Source of the DNA: Streptococcus suis
GTDB lineage: Bacteria; Bacillota; Bacilli; Lactobacillales; Streptococcaceae
Assembly: GCF_024509555.1 (NCBI RefSeq)
Contig: NZ_JAMWEL010000022.1
Location: 1-33,714, forward strand
Reading direction: 5' to 3'
DNA: 33,714 nt
Positions within the stretch are counted from its first letter, which is position 1. The number at the start of each line of letters is the position of its first letter. Under the pieces are notes generated by a model. The model was given only the letters and a program-made list of their open reading frames with translations. It was not told the origin of the DNA and did not search any database. Positions 26,437 to 33,714 of this stretch are shown here, in pieces. The position numbers and the translations under genes are program-made.

Positions 26437-26451
26437 AATTTTCTGAAAATT
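26437..26451. promoter_or_regulatory. CodY box: Perfect CodY box upstream of gapN
   Basis: AATTTTCTGAAAATT matches the CodY consensus AATTTTCWGAAAATT at all 15 positions. It ends one base before the -35 hexamer, where bound CodY should interfere with RNA polymerase. Repression when branched-chain amino acids and GTP are plentiful is the expected effect (inference). Confidence 0.8.
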
Positions 26452-26452
26452 A

Positions 26453-26481
26453 TTACAAAATCTATATCGATGTGTTACAAT
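26453..26481 (+). promoter_or_regulatory. gapN promoter
   Basis: TTACAA (26453-26458) and TACAAT (26476-26481), 17-bp spacer, 28 bp upstream of the gapN ATG, directly after the CodY box. Confidence 0.65.
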
Positions 26482-26509
26482 TATCACATTATACTTAAAG
26501 GAGGAAGAA

Positions 26510-27934
26510 ATGAAGGCGTATAATAATTATATTAACGGTTCTTGGGTTGGATCAGAAAAATCAATCGCGATTCACTCACCGATTAATCAAGAAAAACTCG
26601 GTACAGTTCCTGCTATGTCAAAAGAAGAAGTTGATCAGGCAATGGAAGCTGCTAGAAAGGCATTACCTGCTTGGCGTGCCCTTTCAGCGTTTGAACGTGC
26701 CCAATATTTGCATAAGGCAGCAAATATTTTGGAAGAGCGTAAGGATGCTATTGGTGAAATTTTAGCAAAAGAAGTTTCAAAAGGTATTAAGGCATCAATC
26801 GGAGAAGTGGATCGTTCCGCTCATCTCATTCGTTTTGCTGCTGAAGAAGGTTTGCGTGTTTATGGTTCATCATTAGAAGGTGGAACATACGAGCCAACTG
26901 CTAAGTCAAAAGTTTCCTTGGTTCGTCGCGAGCCAGTAGGTATCGTATTGGCGATTGCACCCTACAACTACCCTGTTAACTTGTCTGCTTCGAAGATTGC
27001 TCCGGCTCTAATCGGAGGAAATGTGGTTATGTTTAAACCACCAACGCAGGGTTCTATTTCTGGTCTATTGTTGGCAGAAGCTTTCGCAGATGCAGGAATC
27101 CCAGCGGGTGTCTTCAATACCATTACAGGTCGCGGTTCAGAAATTGGTGACTACATCATCGAACACCCAGAAGTGAACTTCATCAACTTTACAGGTTCAA
27201 CTCCAATTGGACAAAAAGTTGGACAGTTAGCTGGTATTCGTCCAATCATGCTTGAATTGGGTGGTAAGGATGCTGCGGTTGTTATGGAAGATGCGGATTT
27301 GGACCACACTGCAAAAGAAATTGTAAGTGGTGCCTACAGCTATTCAGGTCAACGTTGTACGGCTATTAAACGTGTTCTTGTTATGGATTCTGTAGCGGAT
27401 GAATTGGCTGCGAAGTTGAAAGCAGAAGTTGAGAAGTTGACTGTCGGTGATCCATTTGAGAACAAGGACATTACGCCAGTAATCGATGAACAATCTGCTG
27501 AATTTATCGAAGGTTTGGTTCAAGATGCACAGGCTAAAGGTGCAACTGAATTGACACCATACAAACGTGAGAAAAACTTGATTTGGCCAACCCTTCTTGA
27601 CCATGTTACACCAGATATGGAAATTGCATGGGAAGAGCCATTTGGACCAGTTCTTCCAATTATTCGTGTTTCAACATTGGATGAAATGTTGGAATTGTGT
27701 AACCAGTCTGAATATGGTCTTCAATCTTCTATCTTTACAAGCAATTATCCGTTTGCCTTTGATTTTGCGTCAAAATTAGAAGTTGGTACGGTTCATATCA
27801 ATGCTAAGACCCAACGTGGTCCAGATAACTTCCCGTTCTTGGGTGTTAAGGGGTCAGGAGCAGGTGTTCAGGGTATTCGCTACAGTATCGAAGCGATGAC
27901 GAAAGTGAAGTCAGTGGTATTTGACGTTCAATAA
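26510..27934 (+). CDS. gapN: Non-phosphorylating NADP-dependent glyceraldehyde-3-phosphate dehydrogenase
   Basis: A 474-residue aldehyde dehydrogenase-superfamily enzyme that oxidises glyceraldehyde 3-phosphate directly to 3-phosphoglycerate, making NADPH without ATP. The nucleophile is C283 (SGQRCTAIKR) and the base is E249 (LELGGKDA). The NADP segment is NVVMFKPPTQGS, and the oxyanion Asn lies in APYNYP. These positions agree within one residue with S. mutans GapN. A strong AAAGGAGG site precedes the ATG. It is monocistronic, bounded by a promoter and a terminator. In streptococci without the oxidative pentose pathway it is a main NADPH source. Confidence 0.96.
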   Translation: MKAYNNYINGSWVGSEKSIAIHSPINQEKLGTVPAMSKEEVDQAMEAARKALPAWRALSAFERAQYLHKAANILEERKDAIGEILAKEVSKGIKASIGEVDRSAHLIRFAAEEGLRVYGSSLEGGTYEPTAKSKVSLVRREPVGIVLAIAPYNYPVNLSASKIAPALIGGNVVMFKPPTQGSISGLLLAEAFADAGIPAGVFNTITGRGSEIGDYIIEHPEVNFINFTGSTPIGQKVGQLAGIRPIMLELGGKDAAVVMEDADLDHTAKEIVSGAYSYSGQRCTAIKRVLVMDSVADELAAKLKAEVEKLTVGDPFENKDITPVIDEQSAEFIEGLVQDAQAKGATELTPYKREKNLIWPTLLDHVTPDMEIAWEEPFGPVLPIIRVSTLDEMLELCNQSEYGLQSSIFTSNYPFAFDFASKLEVGTVHINAKTQRGPDNFPFLGVKGSGAGVQGIRYSIEAMTKVKSVVFDVQ

Positions 27935-27944
27935 TAGACAGATG

Positions 27945-27973
27945 AAAAAGTTTCCGAAAGGAAGCTTTTTTTG
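27945..27973 (+). terminator. gapN terminator
   Basis: AAAAAGTTTCC (27945-27955), a GAAA tetraloop and GGAAGCTTTTT (27960-27970) followed by further T. Confidence 0.9.
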
Positions 27974-27983
27974 ATATATTATT

Positions 27984-28011
27984 TTGATATTTTACTAGGT
28001 GTTGATATAAT
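27984..28011 (+). promoter_or_regulatory. Putative promoter of the IgM protease gene
   Basis: TTGATA (27984-27989) and a consensus TATAAT (28006-28011) separated by 16 bp, 29 bp before the ATG at 28040. Confidence 0.6.
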
Positions 28012-28039
28012 AAATTTAAAACAGAAAGGAGTGAGTAGG

Positions 28040-31000
28040 ATGCACAATCCTGTCCGTTTTGCTTTGAGGAAATTATCGGTTGGTTTAGTTTCGGTTGCCT
28101 TTCTTTTTGCAGTGACTACAATTTGTTCAATTGATGTTAGTGCCGATACGGAGGCTATTTTAGGCAATTCTATTCATGAATTACCTACTTTTGATGATAT
28201 TGGAGATGGTGAGGAGTTGCCTCAGGAAGAGGAGAGGACTAGCCAAGAGGAAACTGTGACCAGCCTAAATCAATTAGACCAGACTCAATTAAATCAAGGT
28301 TTATATGAAAATCAGAATGAAGCATCAAGCCCAAGCCTTGATGGTGAATTGACTGTTACAAATCAAGAAGATAGCCTGTCTAGTGGGGTGTTTAGAAGTA
28401 GTGGAGAACCAACTTCTTCAAAAGAAAATCTTGAAATGCCTGTCTCTCAACCGACCAGCTACTACGTCACAGATAGTGGGGAGACCCGTGAAATTATCTG
28501 GGCGCAAGGGGTGACGCCGCCAAGTATGGGAGAGGCTGGTGATTTTAAAAAGGAAGTGACCGGTGAATTTGTTGAGTATTATATGCCCTATGAAGCCGGA
28601 AATGGTTACTATGATGCCAACAAGAGTTTGGATGCTTCTATAGAGGACTTGAACCTGTGTTTTGCGGCAGTTTCTTCCAACATGTTGCACTGGTGGTTGG
28701 AACAAAATAAGGAGTATGTAGAACGGTATATTAGTGAGAAATATGGAGCTGATCTAGGGCAGCAGGACTATTCTTTGACTGATATAAGACGTTACACAGA
28801 TTCTTTTGAAAATCAGCAAAATAGCCGAATTTTTAACCTCTTTAAAGCCTACTACGGTCGCCGATTGAATGGGTTTGTATCAGATGCTCTGGTGGATCTA
28901 TTTATCAATGGTTATCCCCCAAAGAGTCAAGGAGGGGTCAATTTAGAAAATCCTGATTTGGTACCGGATAAACGCGGTGGCTTTTTTCATGAAGTATTTA
29001 AGGAAAAAAAGTTGACGGATCGGATGTTCAGCGGAGATTATCTCTATTTTGGAAATTTGGTTCGCAATAACTTAGAAAATCAAGGTTTACTTGGCTTGAC
29101 CTATCGAACTTTTGGAACGACCACTCATATTGTGACGGTCTGGGGGGCTGAGTATGATGAGAATGGATTGATTCGAGCAGTTTATATTACGGATTCGGAC
29201 GATCAGCATCATCCGATTGGCTTGAAACGGATGGGAATCACACGGGATTCCTCTGGCAATCCTCGATTAAATAATAATGTCGTGAAAAATTCGGTTGGTT
29301 CTCATCTGGACTATGTTCATGTCATCAAACTTGGGCAATCCTATTGGGAAGAATATTTTAATCCAATAGAAGAAAAAAGGCAGTTGGCTAGACAGCAATT
29401 GGCGAACGTCAAGGAAGAAACACTTCTAGCGATAAGGAGTCAAGAAGAATTTTCGGAAAAAGAAAAATATGACTATAGTTCCTTGCTAGAAGCTAAATAT
29501 GGTGAGGTGCTAGCGTCAATCAATGCTGTGGTTGTCGCTTCTGAGCTAGCGACTGTTTTGGAGTCGGGAATGAAACAACTAGCAATTCCCATGCAGAAGC
29601 TAGGAGGCGCTGTCCAGCATTCCTTACCTAAGGGTCACCTTTCTGTTCATGGTTCTTCGGTTAGCCATGAATTACCAGTAGGTCATTTGTCCCTTCATGG
29701 TTCTTCTGTTAGCCATGAATTGCCCGTCGGTCATGTTTCCGTTCACGGATCGTCCGTTACGCATGAGTTGCCAGTAGGTCACCTGTCCCTTCATGGTTCT
29801 TCTGTTAGCCATGAATTACCAGTAGGTCATTTGTCCCTTCATGGTTCTTCTGTTAGCCATGAATTGCCAGTAGGTCACCTGTCTCTTCATGGAAGTTCTG
29901 TCACGCATGAGCTGCCAGTAGGTCACCTGTCCCTTCACGGTTCTTCTGTTAGCCATGAATTGCCAGTAGGTCACCTGTCCCTTCATGGTTCTTCTGTTAG
30001 CCATGAATTACCAGTAGGTCATTTGTCCCTTCATGGAAGTTCTGTCACGCATGAGCTGCCAGTAGGTCACTTGTTCCTTCACGGTTCTTCCGTTAGCTAT
30101 GAATTACCAGTAGGACATTTGAACCTTCATGGTTCTTCTGTTACCCATGAATTGCCCGTCGGTCATGTTTCCGTTCACGGATCGTCCGTTACGCATGAGT
30201 TGCCAGTAGGTCACCTGTCCCTTCACGGTTCTTCTGTTAGCCATGAATTACCAGTTGGTCACTTGTCCCTTCACGGTTCTTCTGTTAGCCATGAATTACC
30301 AGTAGGTCATTTGTCCTTTCATGGTTCTTCAGTTAGCCATGAATTGCCAGTAGGACATTTGTCCCTTCACGGTAGCTCCGTCACGCATGAGGTTCCCGTT
30401 GGTCACCTGTCTCTTCATGGAAGTTCTGTCACACATGAGGTTCCCGTTGGTCACCTGTCTCTTCATGGAAGTTCTGTCACGCATGAGTTGCCAGTAGGTC
30501 ACCTGTCCCTTCATGGTTCTTCTGTTACGCATGAATTGCCTGTGGGAGCTTTGTCAAGTTCTGAGGATTTGGTGGCTGACAAGTTAGAACATGTGACTGC
30601 TGAAAAAACGGAAATAGAGCAGGCTGGAAGAGGAATTTTAAACCAGATTTTTACCTTGTCTAATGAGTATTCAGGAAAAATTTCAATTAGACCTATACTA
30701 AATATGCGTGAGAATGTATATAAAGATACCAACTTTACTAGCGAACTAATTGTGGAGCAAGAGACAGTTGGTCAGGCTAGTAGTACAGGTTTACCAAGGG
30801 CATTCAATCAGTCATCAGAACCTGATTTTCAGCATGAAAAGGATTCAGAGAAGGAACAAGTCACCCCTTCCACAAGTATCAGTTCAAACAATCAATATCT
30901 GGGCAAAGGGAGTGAAAAAGCAGTAGCTAAGGGGGATGAGGCGGATAGTCAAGAAAAAGAAACGGCTGACCTAACTCCTTATTTAATAGCTTTTTCTCTG

Positions 31001-31066
31001 CTAGGTATTGGGGCAGTGGGTTATTGGTTACTTTTTCACAAGATGATTAAAGTTGATAAGCCATAG
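28040..31066 (+). CDS. ideSsuis: IdeS-type IgM-degrading cysteine protease (IdeSsuis) with His-rich repeats
   Basis: A 1008-residue protein. ATG 28040 gives a YSIRK-like signal peptide (FALRKLSVGLVSVAF, likely cut after DVSA); upstream in-frame codons lack a ribosome site. The C66/Mac-1 protease domain (about 145-440) carries C207 (LNLCFAAVSSNMLHWW), H363 (TTHIVTVWG) and D385 (YITDSDD). The His-Asp spacing of 22 equals that of IdeS of S. pyogenes (262/284). S. suis IdeS is known to cleave porcine IgM. After a helical linker come 19 copies of a 16-residue repeat (nt 29624-30535) and a partial twentieth. The end is a polar linker, one TM helix (TPYLIAFSLLGIGAVGYWLLF) and a short basic tail without LPxTG, so membrane anchoring is likely. 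Terminators isolate the gene on both sides. Confidence 0.95.
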   Translation: MHNPVRFALRKLSVGLVSVAFLFAVTTICSIDVSADTEAILGNSIHELPTFDDIGDGEELPQEEERTSQEETVTSLNQLDQTQLNQGLYENQNEASSPSLDGELTVTNQEDSLSSGVFRSSGEPTSSKENLEMPVSQPTSYYVTDSGETREIIWAQGVTPPSMGEAGDFKKEVTGEFVEYYMPYEAGNGYYDANKSLDASIEDLNLCFAAVSSNMLHWWLEQNKEYVERYISEKYGADLGQQDYSLTDIRRYTDSFENQQNSRIFNLFKAYYGRRLNGFVSDALVDLFINGYPPKSQGGVNLENPDLVPDKRGGFFHEVFKEKKLTDRMFSGDYLYFGNLVRNNLENQGLLGLTYRTFGTTTHIVTVWGAEYDENGLIRAVYITDSDDQHHPIGLKRMGITRDSSGNPRLNNNVVKNSVGSHLDYVHVIKLGQSYWEEYFNPIEEKRQLARQQLANVKEETLLAIRSQEEFSEKEKYDYSSLLEAKYGEVLASINAVVVASELATVLESGMKQLAIPMQKLGGAVQHSLPKGHLSVHGSSVSHELPVGHLSLHGSSVSHELPVGHVSVHGSSVTHELPVGHLSLHGSSVSHELPVGHLSLHGSSVSHELPVGHLSLHGSSVTHELPVGHLSLHGSSVSHELPVGHLSLHGSSVSHELPVGHLSLHGSSVTHELPVGHLFLHGSSVSYELPVGHLNLHGSSVTHELPVGHVSVHGSSVTHELPVGHLSLHGSSVSHELPVGHLSLHGSSVSHELPVGHLSFHGSSVSHELPVGHLSLHGSSVTHEVPVGHLSLHGSSVTHEVPVGHLSLHGSSVTHELPVGHLSLHGSSVTHELPVGALSSSEDLVADKLEHVTAEKTEIEQAGRGILNQIFTLSNEYSGKISIRPILNMRENVYKDTNFTSELIVEQETVGQASSTGLPRAFNQSSEPDFQHEKDSEKEQVTPSTSISSNNQYLGKGSEKAVAKGDEADSQEKETADLTPYLIAFSLLGIGAVGYWLLFHKMIKVDKP
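29624..30535 (+). repeat. 48-bp tandem repeat, 19 units, in the IgM protease gene
   Basis: The unit is LPVGHLSLHGSSVSHE with variants (S/T in SVSHE or SVTHE, V for L, one SYE). Each unit has three His (GH, LH or VH or FH, SHE or THE), about 56 in all across the array. Unit 1 has PKGH and the remnant at 30536 has PVGA. Nucleotide variants recur in blocks (for example the units starting at about 29720 and 30152), which suggests duplication of several units together. Confidence 0.95.
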
Positions 31067-31098
31067 AAAAAAGGCTACTCAGTGCGAGTGGCCTTTTA
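31067..31098. terminator. Bidirectional terminator between the IgM protease and oxidoreductase genes
   Basis: AAAAAAGGCTACTC (31067-31080) and GAGTGGCCTTTT (31086-31097) pair with a 5-nt loop. A- and T-runs lie on both sides, and the convergent neighbour's stop codon overlaps its end. Confidence 0.8.
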
Positions 31099-32214
31099 GC
31101 TATTTATTTGTTTTTTAATGTAGTTAGTAGGAGAATAGGCTGTTCGATCGAAGCTGTTTTCCTTCCCTAAAATTTCTTGAGCGATTTGCCAGCCGATGAA
31201 TGGACCATTTGTCAAACCAGAGGAACCTAGACCGCTTGCAACCCAAACATTTTTCATGTCTTCGAGATTGCCATAAAATGGTGCATAATTTGAAGTGTAG
31301 GCACGGGTTCCGATCCGTGTTTTGGCAACGGAATAGTTGGCTAGGTCTGGCATAAACTCGGCTGCCTTATCTTGCATAGCTTGGATTTTTTCAGGGTCGA
31401 GTGTCAGGTCATAACCCATATCATCCTCGTGTGTAGCTCCAACGATGATTTTACCATTTTCAAAAGGCAAGATGTCAATTTGTCCATAAGGCATGCAGAC
31501 GGGCCAGTTGTTTGTGTCGTATTGGGTATCTAATTCCAACAATTGTCCTTTTTGTGGACGAACATCAACCTGATAACCAAGTGGTTCTAGGATATGTGGT
31601 AACCAGGCACCTGTTGCCAGGATGATGTGGTCGGCTGTCAGCTCTTGTCCATCTAGTTCGATAGTGTGAGCGTCTAGCAATTTTGCCTGTCCTTGTAGAC
31701 GCGCTCCGCCATTTTTCAAAACTTCCTCTTGCAAAATGTCAATCAAACGCCCGCCATCGATACGGCCGCCTCCTTCTAAATGAATGCCGTAAAAGTCAGG
31801 TTTGAGCGGTGGGAGATAGTCGCTGATTTCTTCTCCTTGCAAGCTTGTAATTTGACCAATGGTTGGAGTATCGACACGGCGGTCTTCCGCAATTTTTTGG
31901 ATTTTTTCTAGCAATTCTGGCTTGCTCTTCAAGCCGATTGTTCCAGTTTGCTTGAAAGGGATGTCCATGGCTCCAGCAGCCTCTAAATCTGCGACTAATT
32001 TGCGATAGAAGACTGCACCTTCTGATGTCAGTTTATACCAATCTTTATTTTTCTTTTGAGCCATCCAAGGACAGATAATTCCAGCAGCTGCACGGGTAGC
32101 GGTGCCGACACCGTGGTCTATGAGGGTTAAGTTGACAGTTTCATCTTGGGAGAGGTAGAAGGCAGCTGTTGAGCCGACAATCCCTCCGCCTATAATCATC
32201 ACGTTTTTTTTCAT
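31096..32214 (-). CDS. FAD-dependent amino-acid oxidoreductase (DadA/glycine oxidase-like)
   Basis: A 372-residue COG0665-type flavoprotein. The N-terminal Rossmann motif is GGGIVG (residues 9-14), followed by a second FAD contact around LIDHGVG and the substrate domain with RGRID-like GGGRIDGGRL. The segment ATGAWLPHI and the C-terminal WVASGLGSSGLTNGPFIG are typical of this family's FAD-binding end. The family oxidises D-amino acids, glycine or sarcosine; the exact substrate cannot be read from the sequence. It is monocistronic, with an extended -10 (TGATATAAT on the minus strand, -10 at 32221-32226) just ahead of the ATG, leaving a very short leader. Confidence 0.85.
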   Translation of the reverse strand: MKKNVMIIGGGIVGSTAAFYLSQDETVNLTLIDHGVGTATRAAAGIICPWMAQKKNKDWYKLTSEGAVFYRKLVADLEAAGAMDIPFKQTGTIGLKSKPELLEKIQKIAEDRRVDTPTIGQITSLQGEEISDYLPPLKPDFYGIHLEGGGRIDGGRLIDILQEEVLKNGGARLQGQAKLLDAHTIELDGQELTADHIILATGAWLPHILEPLGYQVDVRPQKGQLLELDTQYDTNNWPVCMPYGQIDILPFENGKIIVGATHEDDMGYDLTLDPEKIQAMQDKAAEFMPDLANYSVAKTRIGTRAYTSNYAPFYGNLEDMKNVWVASGLGSSGLTNGPFIGWQIAQEILGKENSFDRTAYSPTNYIKKQINS

Positions 32215-32264
32215 ATGTTCATTATATCACAAATTCAGCAGTTTATTTATTTTTTTCAAGATGG

Positions 32265-32270
32265 TACAAT
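32265..32270 (+). promoter_or_regulatory. Extended -10 promoter of the SGNH hydrolase gene
   Basis: TGGTACAAT, with the hexamer TACAAT at 32265-32270 and a TG one base upstream; no good -35 is seen. The start codon is 30 bp downstream. Confidence 0.5.
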
Positions 32271-32299
32271 AGAATGATAAGAATATCAGAGGAGTTCAC

Positions 32300-32917
32300 G
32301 TGTCAGATATTATGTATCCAGAGGTCCTAACCGTTGGAAGTGGGGCCATAAAAGTTGCGACAGTTGGCGATAGCCTGACATACGGTTACGGTCTGGAGCA
32401 CCGTGAAAAAGATGCCTATCCCTGCATTTTGGCTGAGAAACTGGGTCATCATTATCAGGTATCTAATTTCGGTTTGAGTGGTCGTTCGCTTCAGTCGACG
32501 TCGGATTATCCCTATTTTAAAGAGAAAAATGCCCAGTTGTCTCTTGAGAGCGAGGCGGACATTGTCATTATCATGATTGGTAGCAATGACAGCCGTGGTC
32601 CTTACTGGAATAAGGAGCGATTTATTAGTGAATATAGGGAAATGGCAGAGCGGTACTTGAGTTTGCCTAGCCAACCAGATCTTTACTTGGTCATTCCACC
32701 ATTCGTGCCAACCAGTCGCTTCGGGCTTAATAATCAGATTATCGAAGACGAATTACAAGCCATTATTGCAGAAATTGGTCAGGAATTGGATGTGCCAGTC
32801 ATCAATCTTTATCCCTTAACCAAGGGGCATTTGGAATATTATAGCGATGGCTTGCACTTGACACCTCTTGGAAATCATGTCATTGCTGAGGAAATTTTTC
32901 AGAAAATCATGAGCTAA
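32300..32917 (+). CDS. SGNH/GDSL-family hydrolase
   Basis: A 205-residue esterase-fold protein without a signal peptide, so probably cytoplasmic. Block I is VGDSLTYGYG with nucleophile S25, block III is IGSNDSRG with the Asn, and block V is SDGLHLTPLGN with D183 and H186. It starts with GTG, with AGAGGAG 5 bp upstream; the in-frame ATG four codons on has no ribosome site. Family members remove acyl or acetyl groups from many substrates, including lysophospholipids and cell-wall sugars. The substrate is not evident. Confidence 0.88.
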   Translation: MSDIMYPEVLTVGSGAIKVATVGDSLTYGYGLEHREKDAYPCILAEKLGHHYQVSNFGLSGRSLQSTSDYPYFKEKNAQLSLESEADIVIIMIGSNDSRGPYWNKERFISEYREMAERYLSLPSQPDLYLVIPPFVPTSRFGLNNQIIEDELQAIIAEIGQELDVPVINLYPLTKGHLEYYSDGLHLTPLGNHVIAEEIFQKIMS

Positions 32918-32945
32918 CTTCCAAGAGGAACTTGTCCTTATCTTA

Positions 32946-32954
32946 TGGTATAAT
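32946..32954 (+). promoter_or_regulatory. Extended -10 promoter of the SPase-like gene
   Basis: TGGTATAAT at 32946-32954 (TATAAT at 32949-32954), 22 bp before the ATG; no convincing -35 at 17 bp. Confidence 0.55.
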
Positions 32955-32975
32955 AAATTCAGGAATGGAGATAGG

Positions 32976-33518
32976 ATGTTAAAAAGAGATTTTATAACCC
33001 AGCTAATTTTATTATTACTTTTAGTTCTTGGTTTAATCGGGCTTAGAGTTTGGTTTTTCGAGCCTGTAACCATTACAGATAATATGGCTAATAATTACCT
33101 TCAGAGTGGAGATTTTATTATTACTGTGCGAAAGGACAGGTTGAAACATGGTGATTTTGTGTTATATACTCATGAGGGTAAGGAATACGTCAGTCGAGTG
33201 ATTGCTGGTGAGGGTGATCAAGTGACCTATATGGATGATGTATTATATAGAAATCATGAGATTGTATCAGAAACCTATTTAACGAAAAATCTGGTTGATG
33301 AATACTACACAGAGGATCTGACGATTTCTACGCTAACCAATTCTGAGTATGAGGTCATCCCTGAAAATAGTTATCTTGTATTGAACGACAATCGGAATAA
33401 TAAAGAAGACAGTCGACAATTTGGTTTGATTAATGAGGACCAGATTATTGGTCGTCTATCCTTTAGACTTAGCCCCTTGTCTCATTTCGGTTTTGTGGAT
33501 ACTGGGATCAATAGATAG
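32976..33518 (+). CDS. Signal peptidase I-like protein without catalytic Ser and Lys (SipA-type)
   Basis: A 180-residue membrane protein: one N-terminal TM helix (about 8-28) and an extracellular S26-type domain. The fold's landmarks are clear: F-x-E-P-V at 28-31, SGD at 44-46, GDFVLY, RVIAGEGDQV and the C-terminal LNDNRNNKEDSRQFG (normally GDNR..S.DSR.FG). But the nucleophile motif (SMxPT) reads N36-M-A-N-N, and the base Lys of YVKRVI is S73. Both catalytic residues are therefore gone. The S. pyogenes pilus protein SipA is a known non-canonical SPase with this kind of loss and a similar spacing (48/85, as here 36/73), and acts in pilus assembly. S. suis pilus islands also carry SPase-like genes. 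A pilus or sortase cluster may follow beyond the window (inference). Confidence 0.85.
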   Translation: MLKRDFITQLILLLLLVLGLIGLRVWFFEPVTITDNMANNYLQSGDFIITVRKDRLKHGDFVLYTHEGKEYVSRVIAGEGDQVTYMDDVLYRNHEIVSETYLTKNLVDEYYTEDLTISTLTNSEYEVIPENSYLVLNDNRNNKEDSRQFGLINEDQIIGRLSFRLSPLSHFGFVDTGINR

Positions 33519-33534
33519 GTTAGGAATAATTAAC

Positions 33535-33570
33535 AAAGGACAGAGCAAGTAGTTGATCTGTTCTTTTTTA
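33535..33570 (+). terminator. Terminator of the SPase-like gene
   Basis: AAAGGACAGA and TCTGTTCTTT pair (one G-U) around a 12-nt loop and are followed by a T-run (about 33566-33569). This separates the SPase-like gene from whatever follows. Confidence 0.75.
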
Positions 33571-33593
33571 TTGAAAATTTTCCTGACGGTAAA

Positions 33594-33642
33594 TTCTCAA
33601 AGTAAGTTCTAGTTCCCGTCCTTCCAGAAGTTACTTTGAGAA
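33594..33642. other. Long 17-bp inverted repeat
   Basis: TTCTCAAAGTAAGTTCT (33594-33610) and AGAAGTTACTTTGAGAA (33626-33642) are complementary at 16 of 17 positions around a 15-nt loop. There is no T-tract next to it. It may be a leader structure or an operator for the gene beyond the window. Confidence 0.65.
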
Positions 33643-33653
33643 AACTGCATAAC

Positions 33654-33706
33654 ATCAACAGAATTTAGTCTCAGACTAAGTTCTTTTTTTGACTAAAAAT
33701 GTTGAT
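33654..33706 (+). terminator. Terminator-like hairpin nested in a second stem at the window end
   Basis: GAATTTAGTCT (33661-33671) and AGACTAAGTTC (33673-33683) pair with one G-U and run into seven T (about 33684-33690). Outer arms ATCAACA (33654-33660) and TGTTGAT (33700-33706) are also exact complements and enclose the whole. It is either a second terminator or a leader attenuator for a downstream gene. Confidence 0.6.
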
Positions 33707-33714
33707 AATAGTGA

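Noticed and set aside
29816..30532. Minus-strand ORFs within the His-rich repeats
   Set aside because: They are antisense shadows that recur only because the repeat recurs.
29624..30535. Possible CRISPR array (regular 48-bp periodicity)
   Set aside because: The units are contiguous, in frame and coding, without unique spacers; there are no cas genes.
32976..33518. Housekeeping signal peptidase lepB
   Set aside because: Both catalytic residues are replaced, so a normal processing role is unlikely.

Overview
The window looks like a chromosomal segment of Streptococcus suis. The evidence is the gene content: an IdeS-type IgM protease of the IdeSsuis kind, a C5a-peptidase-like subtilisin (SspA type), a non-phosphorylating GapN, and streptococcal nrdHEF and ptsHI loci. 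AT-rich intergenic DNA, LPxTG anchors and YSIRK-like signal peptides fit this. The species call is by recognition of protein families, not by a search.

Layout. 1-1.8 kb: the 3' part of an LPxTG surface protein with Ig/Rib-like modules and a 66-bp tandem repeat coding for acidic thrombospondin-type-3-like units. 1.86-9.82 kb: two apparently identical, direct copies of a decayed IS30-family element (about 825 bp each) enclosing sspA, which reads on the minus strand. 9.87-14.6 kb: an apparent operon of ten mostly tiny, hydrophobic or membrane proteins. It holds a Cro/CI regulator, an HExxH membrane protein (DUF3267-like), two CPBP/Abi putative intramembrane proteases and several unknowns. It sits behind a promoter with a striking 21-bp-phased operator ladder. 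This is the least explained part of the window and the best candidate for an undescribed system. 14.6-18.4 kb (minus): nrdH-nrdE-nrdF, class Ib ribonucleotide reductase, with paired NrdR boxes upstream and an unusually structured gap between nrdE and nrdF. 18.8-23.8 kb: acnA-citZ-icd, the oxidative branch of the TCA cycle that leads to 2-oxoglutarate and glutamate. 23.9-26.0 kb: ptsH-ptsI, the general PTS proteins. 26.0-27.9 kb: a small zinc-ribbon protein and gapN, the latter with a perfect CodY consensus box at its promoter. 28.0-31.1 kb: the IgM protease with 19 histidine-rich 16-residue repeats. 31.1-33.5 kb: an FAD amino-acid oxidase-like protein (minus), an SGNH hydrolase, and a signal-peptidase-I-like protein that lacks both catalytic residues.

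How the genes fit together. The central block is carbon and nitrogen housekeeping: PTS sugar uptake, GapN for NADPH, citrate to 2-oxoglutarate for glutamate, and dNTP synthesis. It is flanked by host-interaction genes (surface adhesin-like protein, SspA, IgM protease). CodY-like sites at gapN and sspA suggest that nutrient status may link the two groups. No rRNA, tRNA or CRISPR array was seen.
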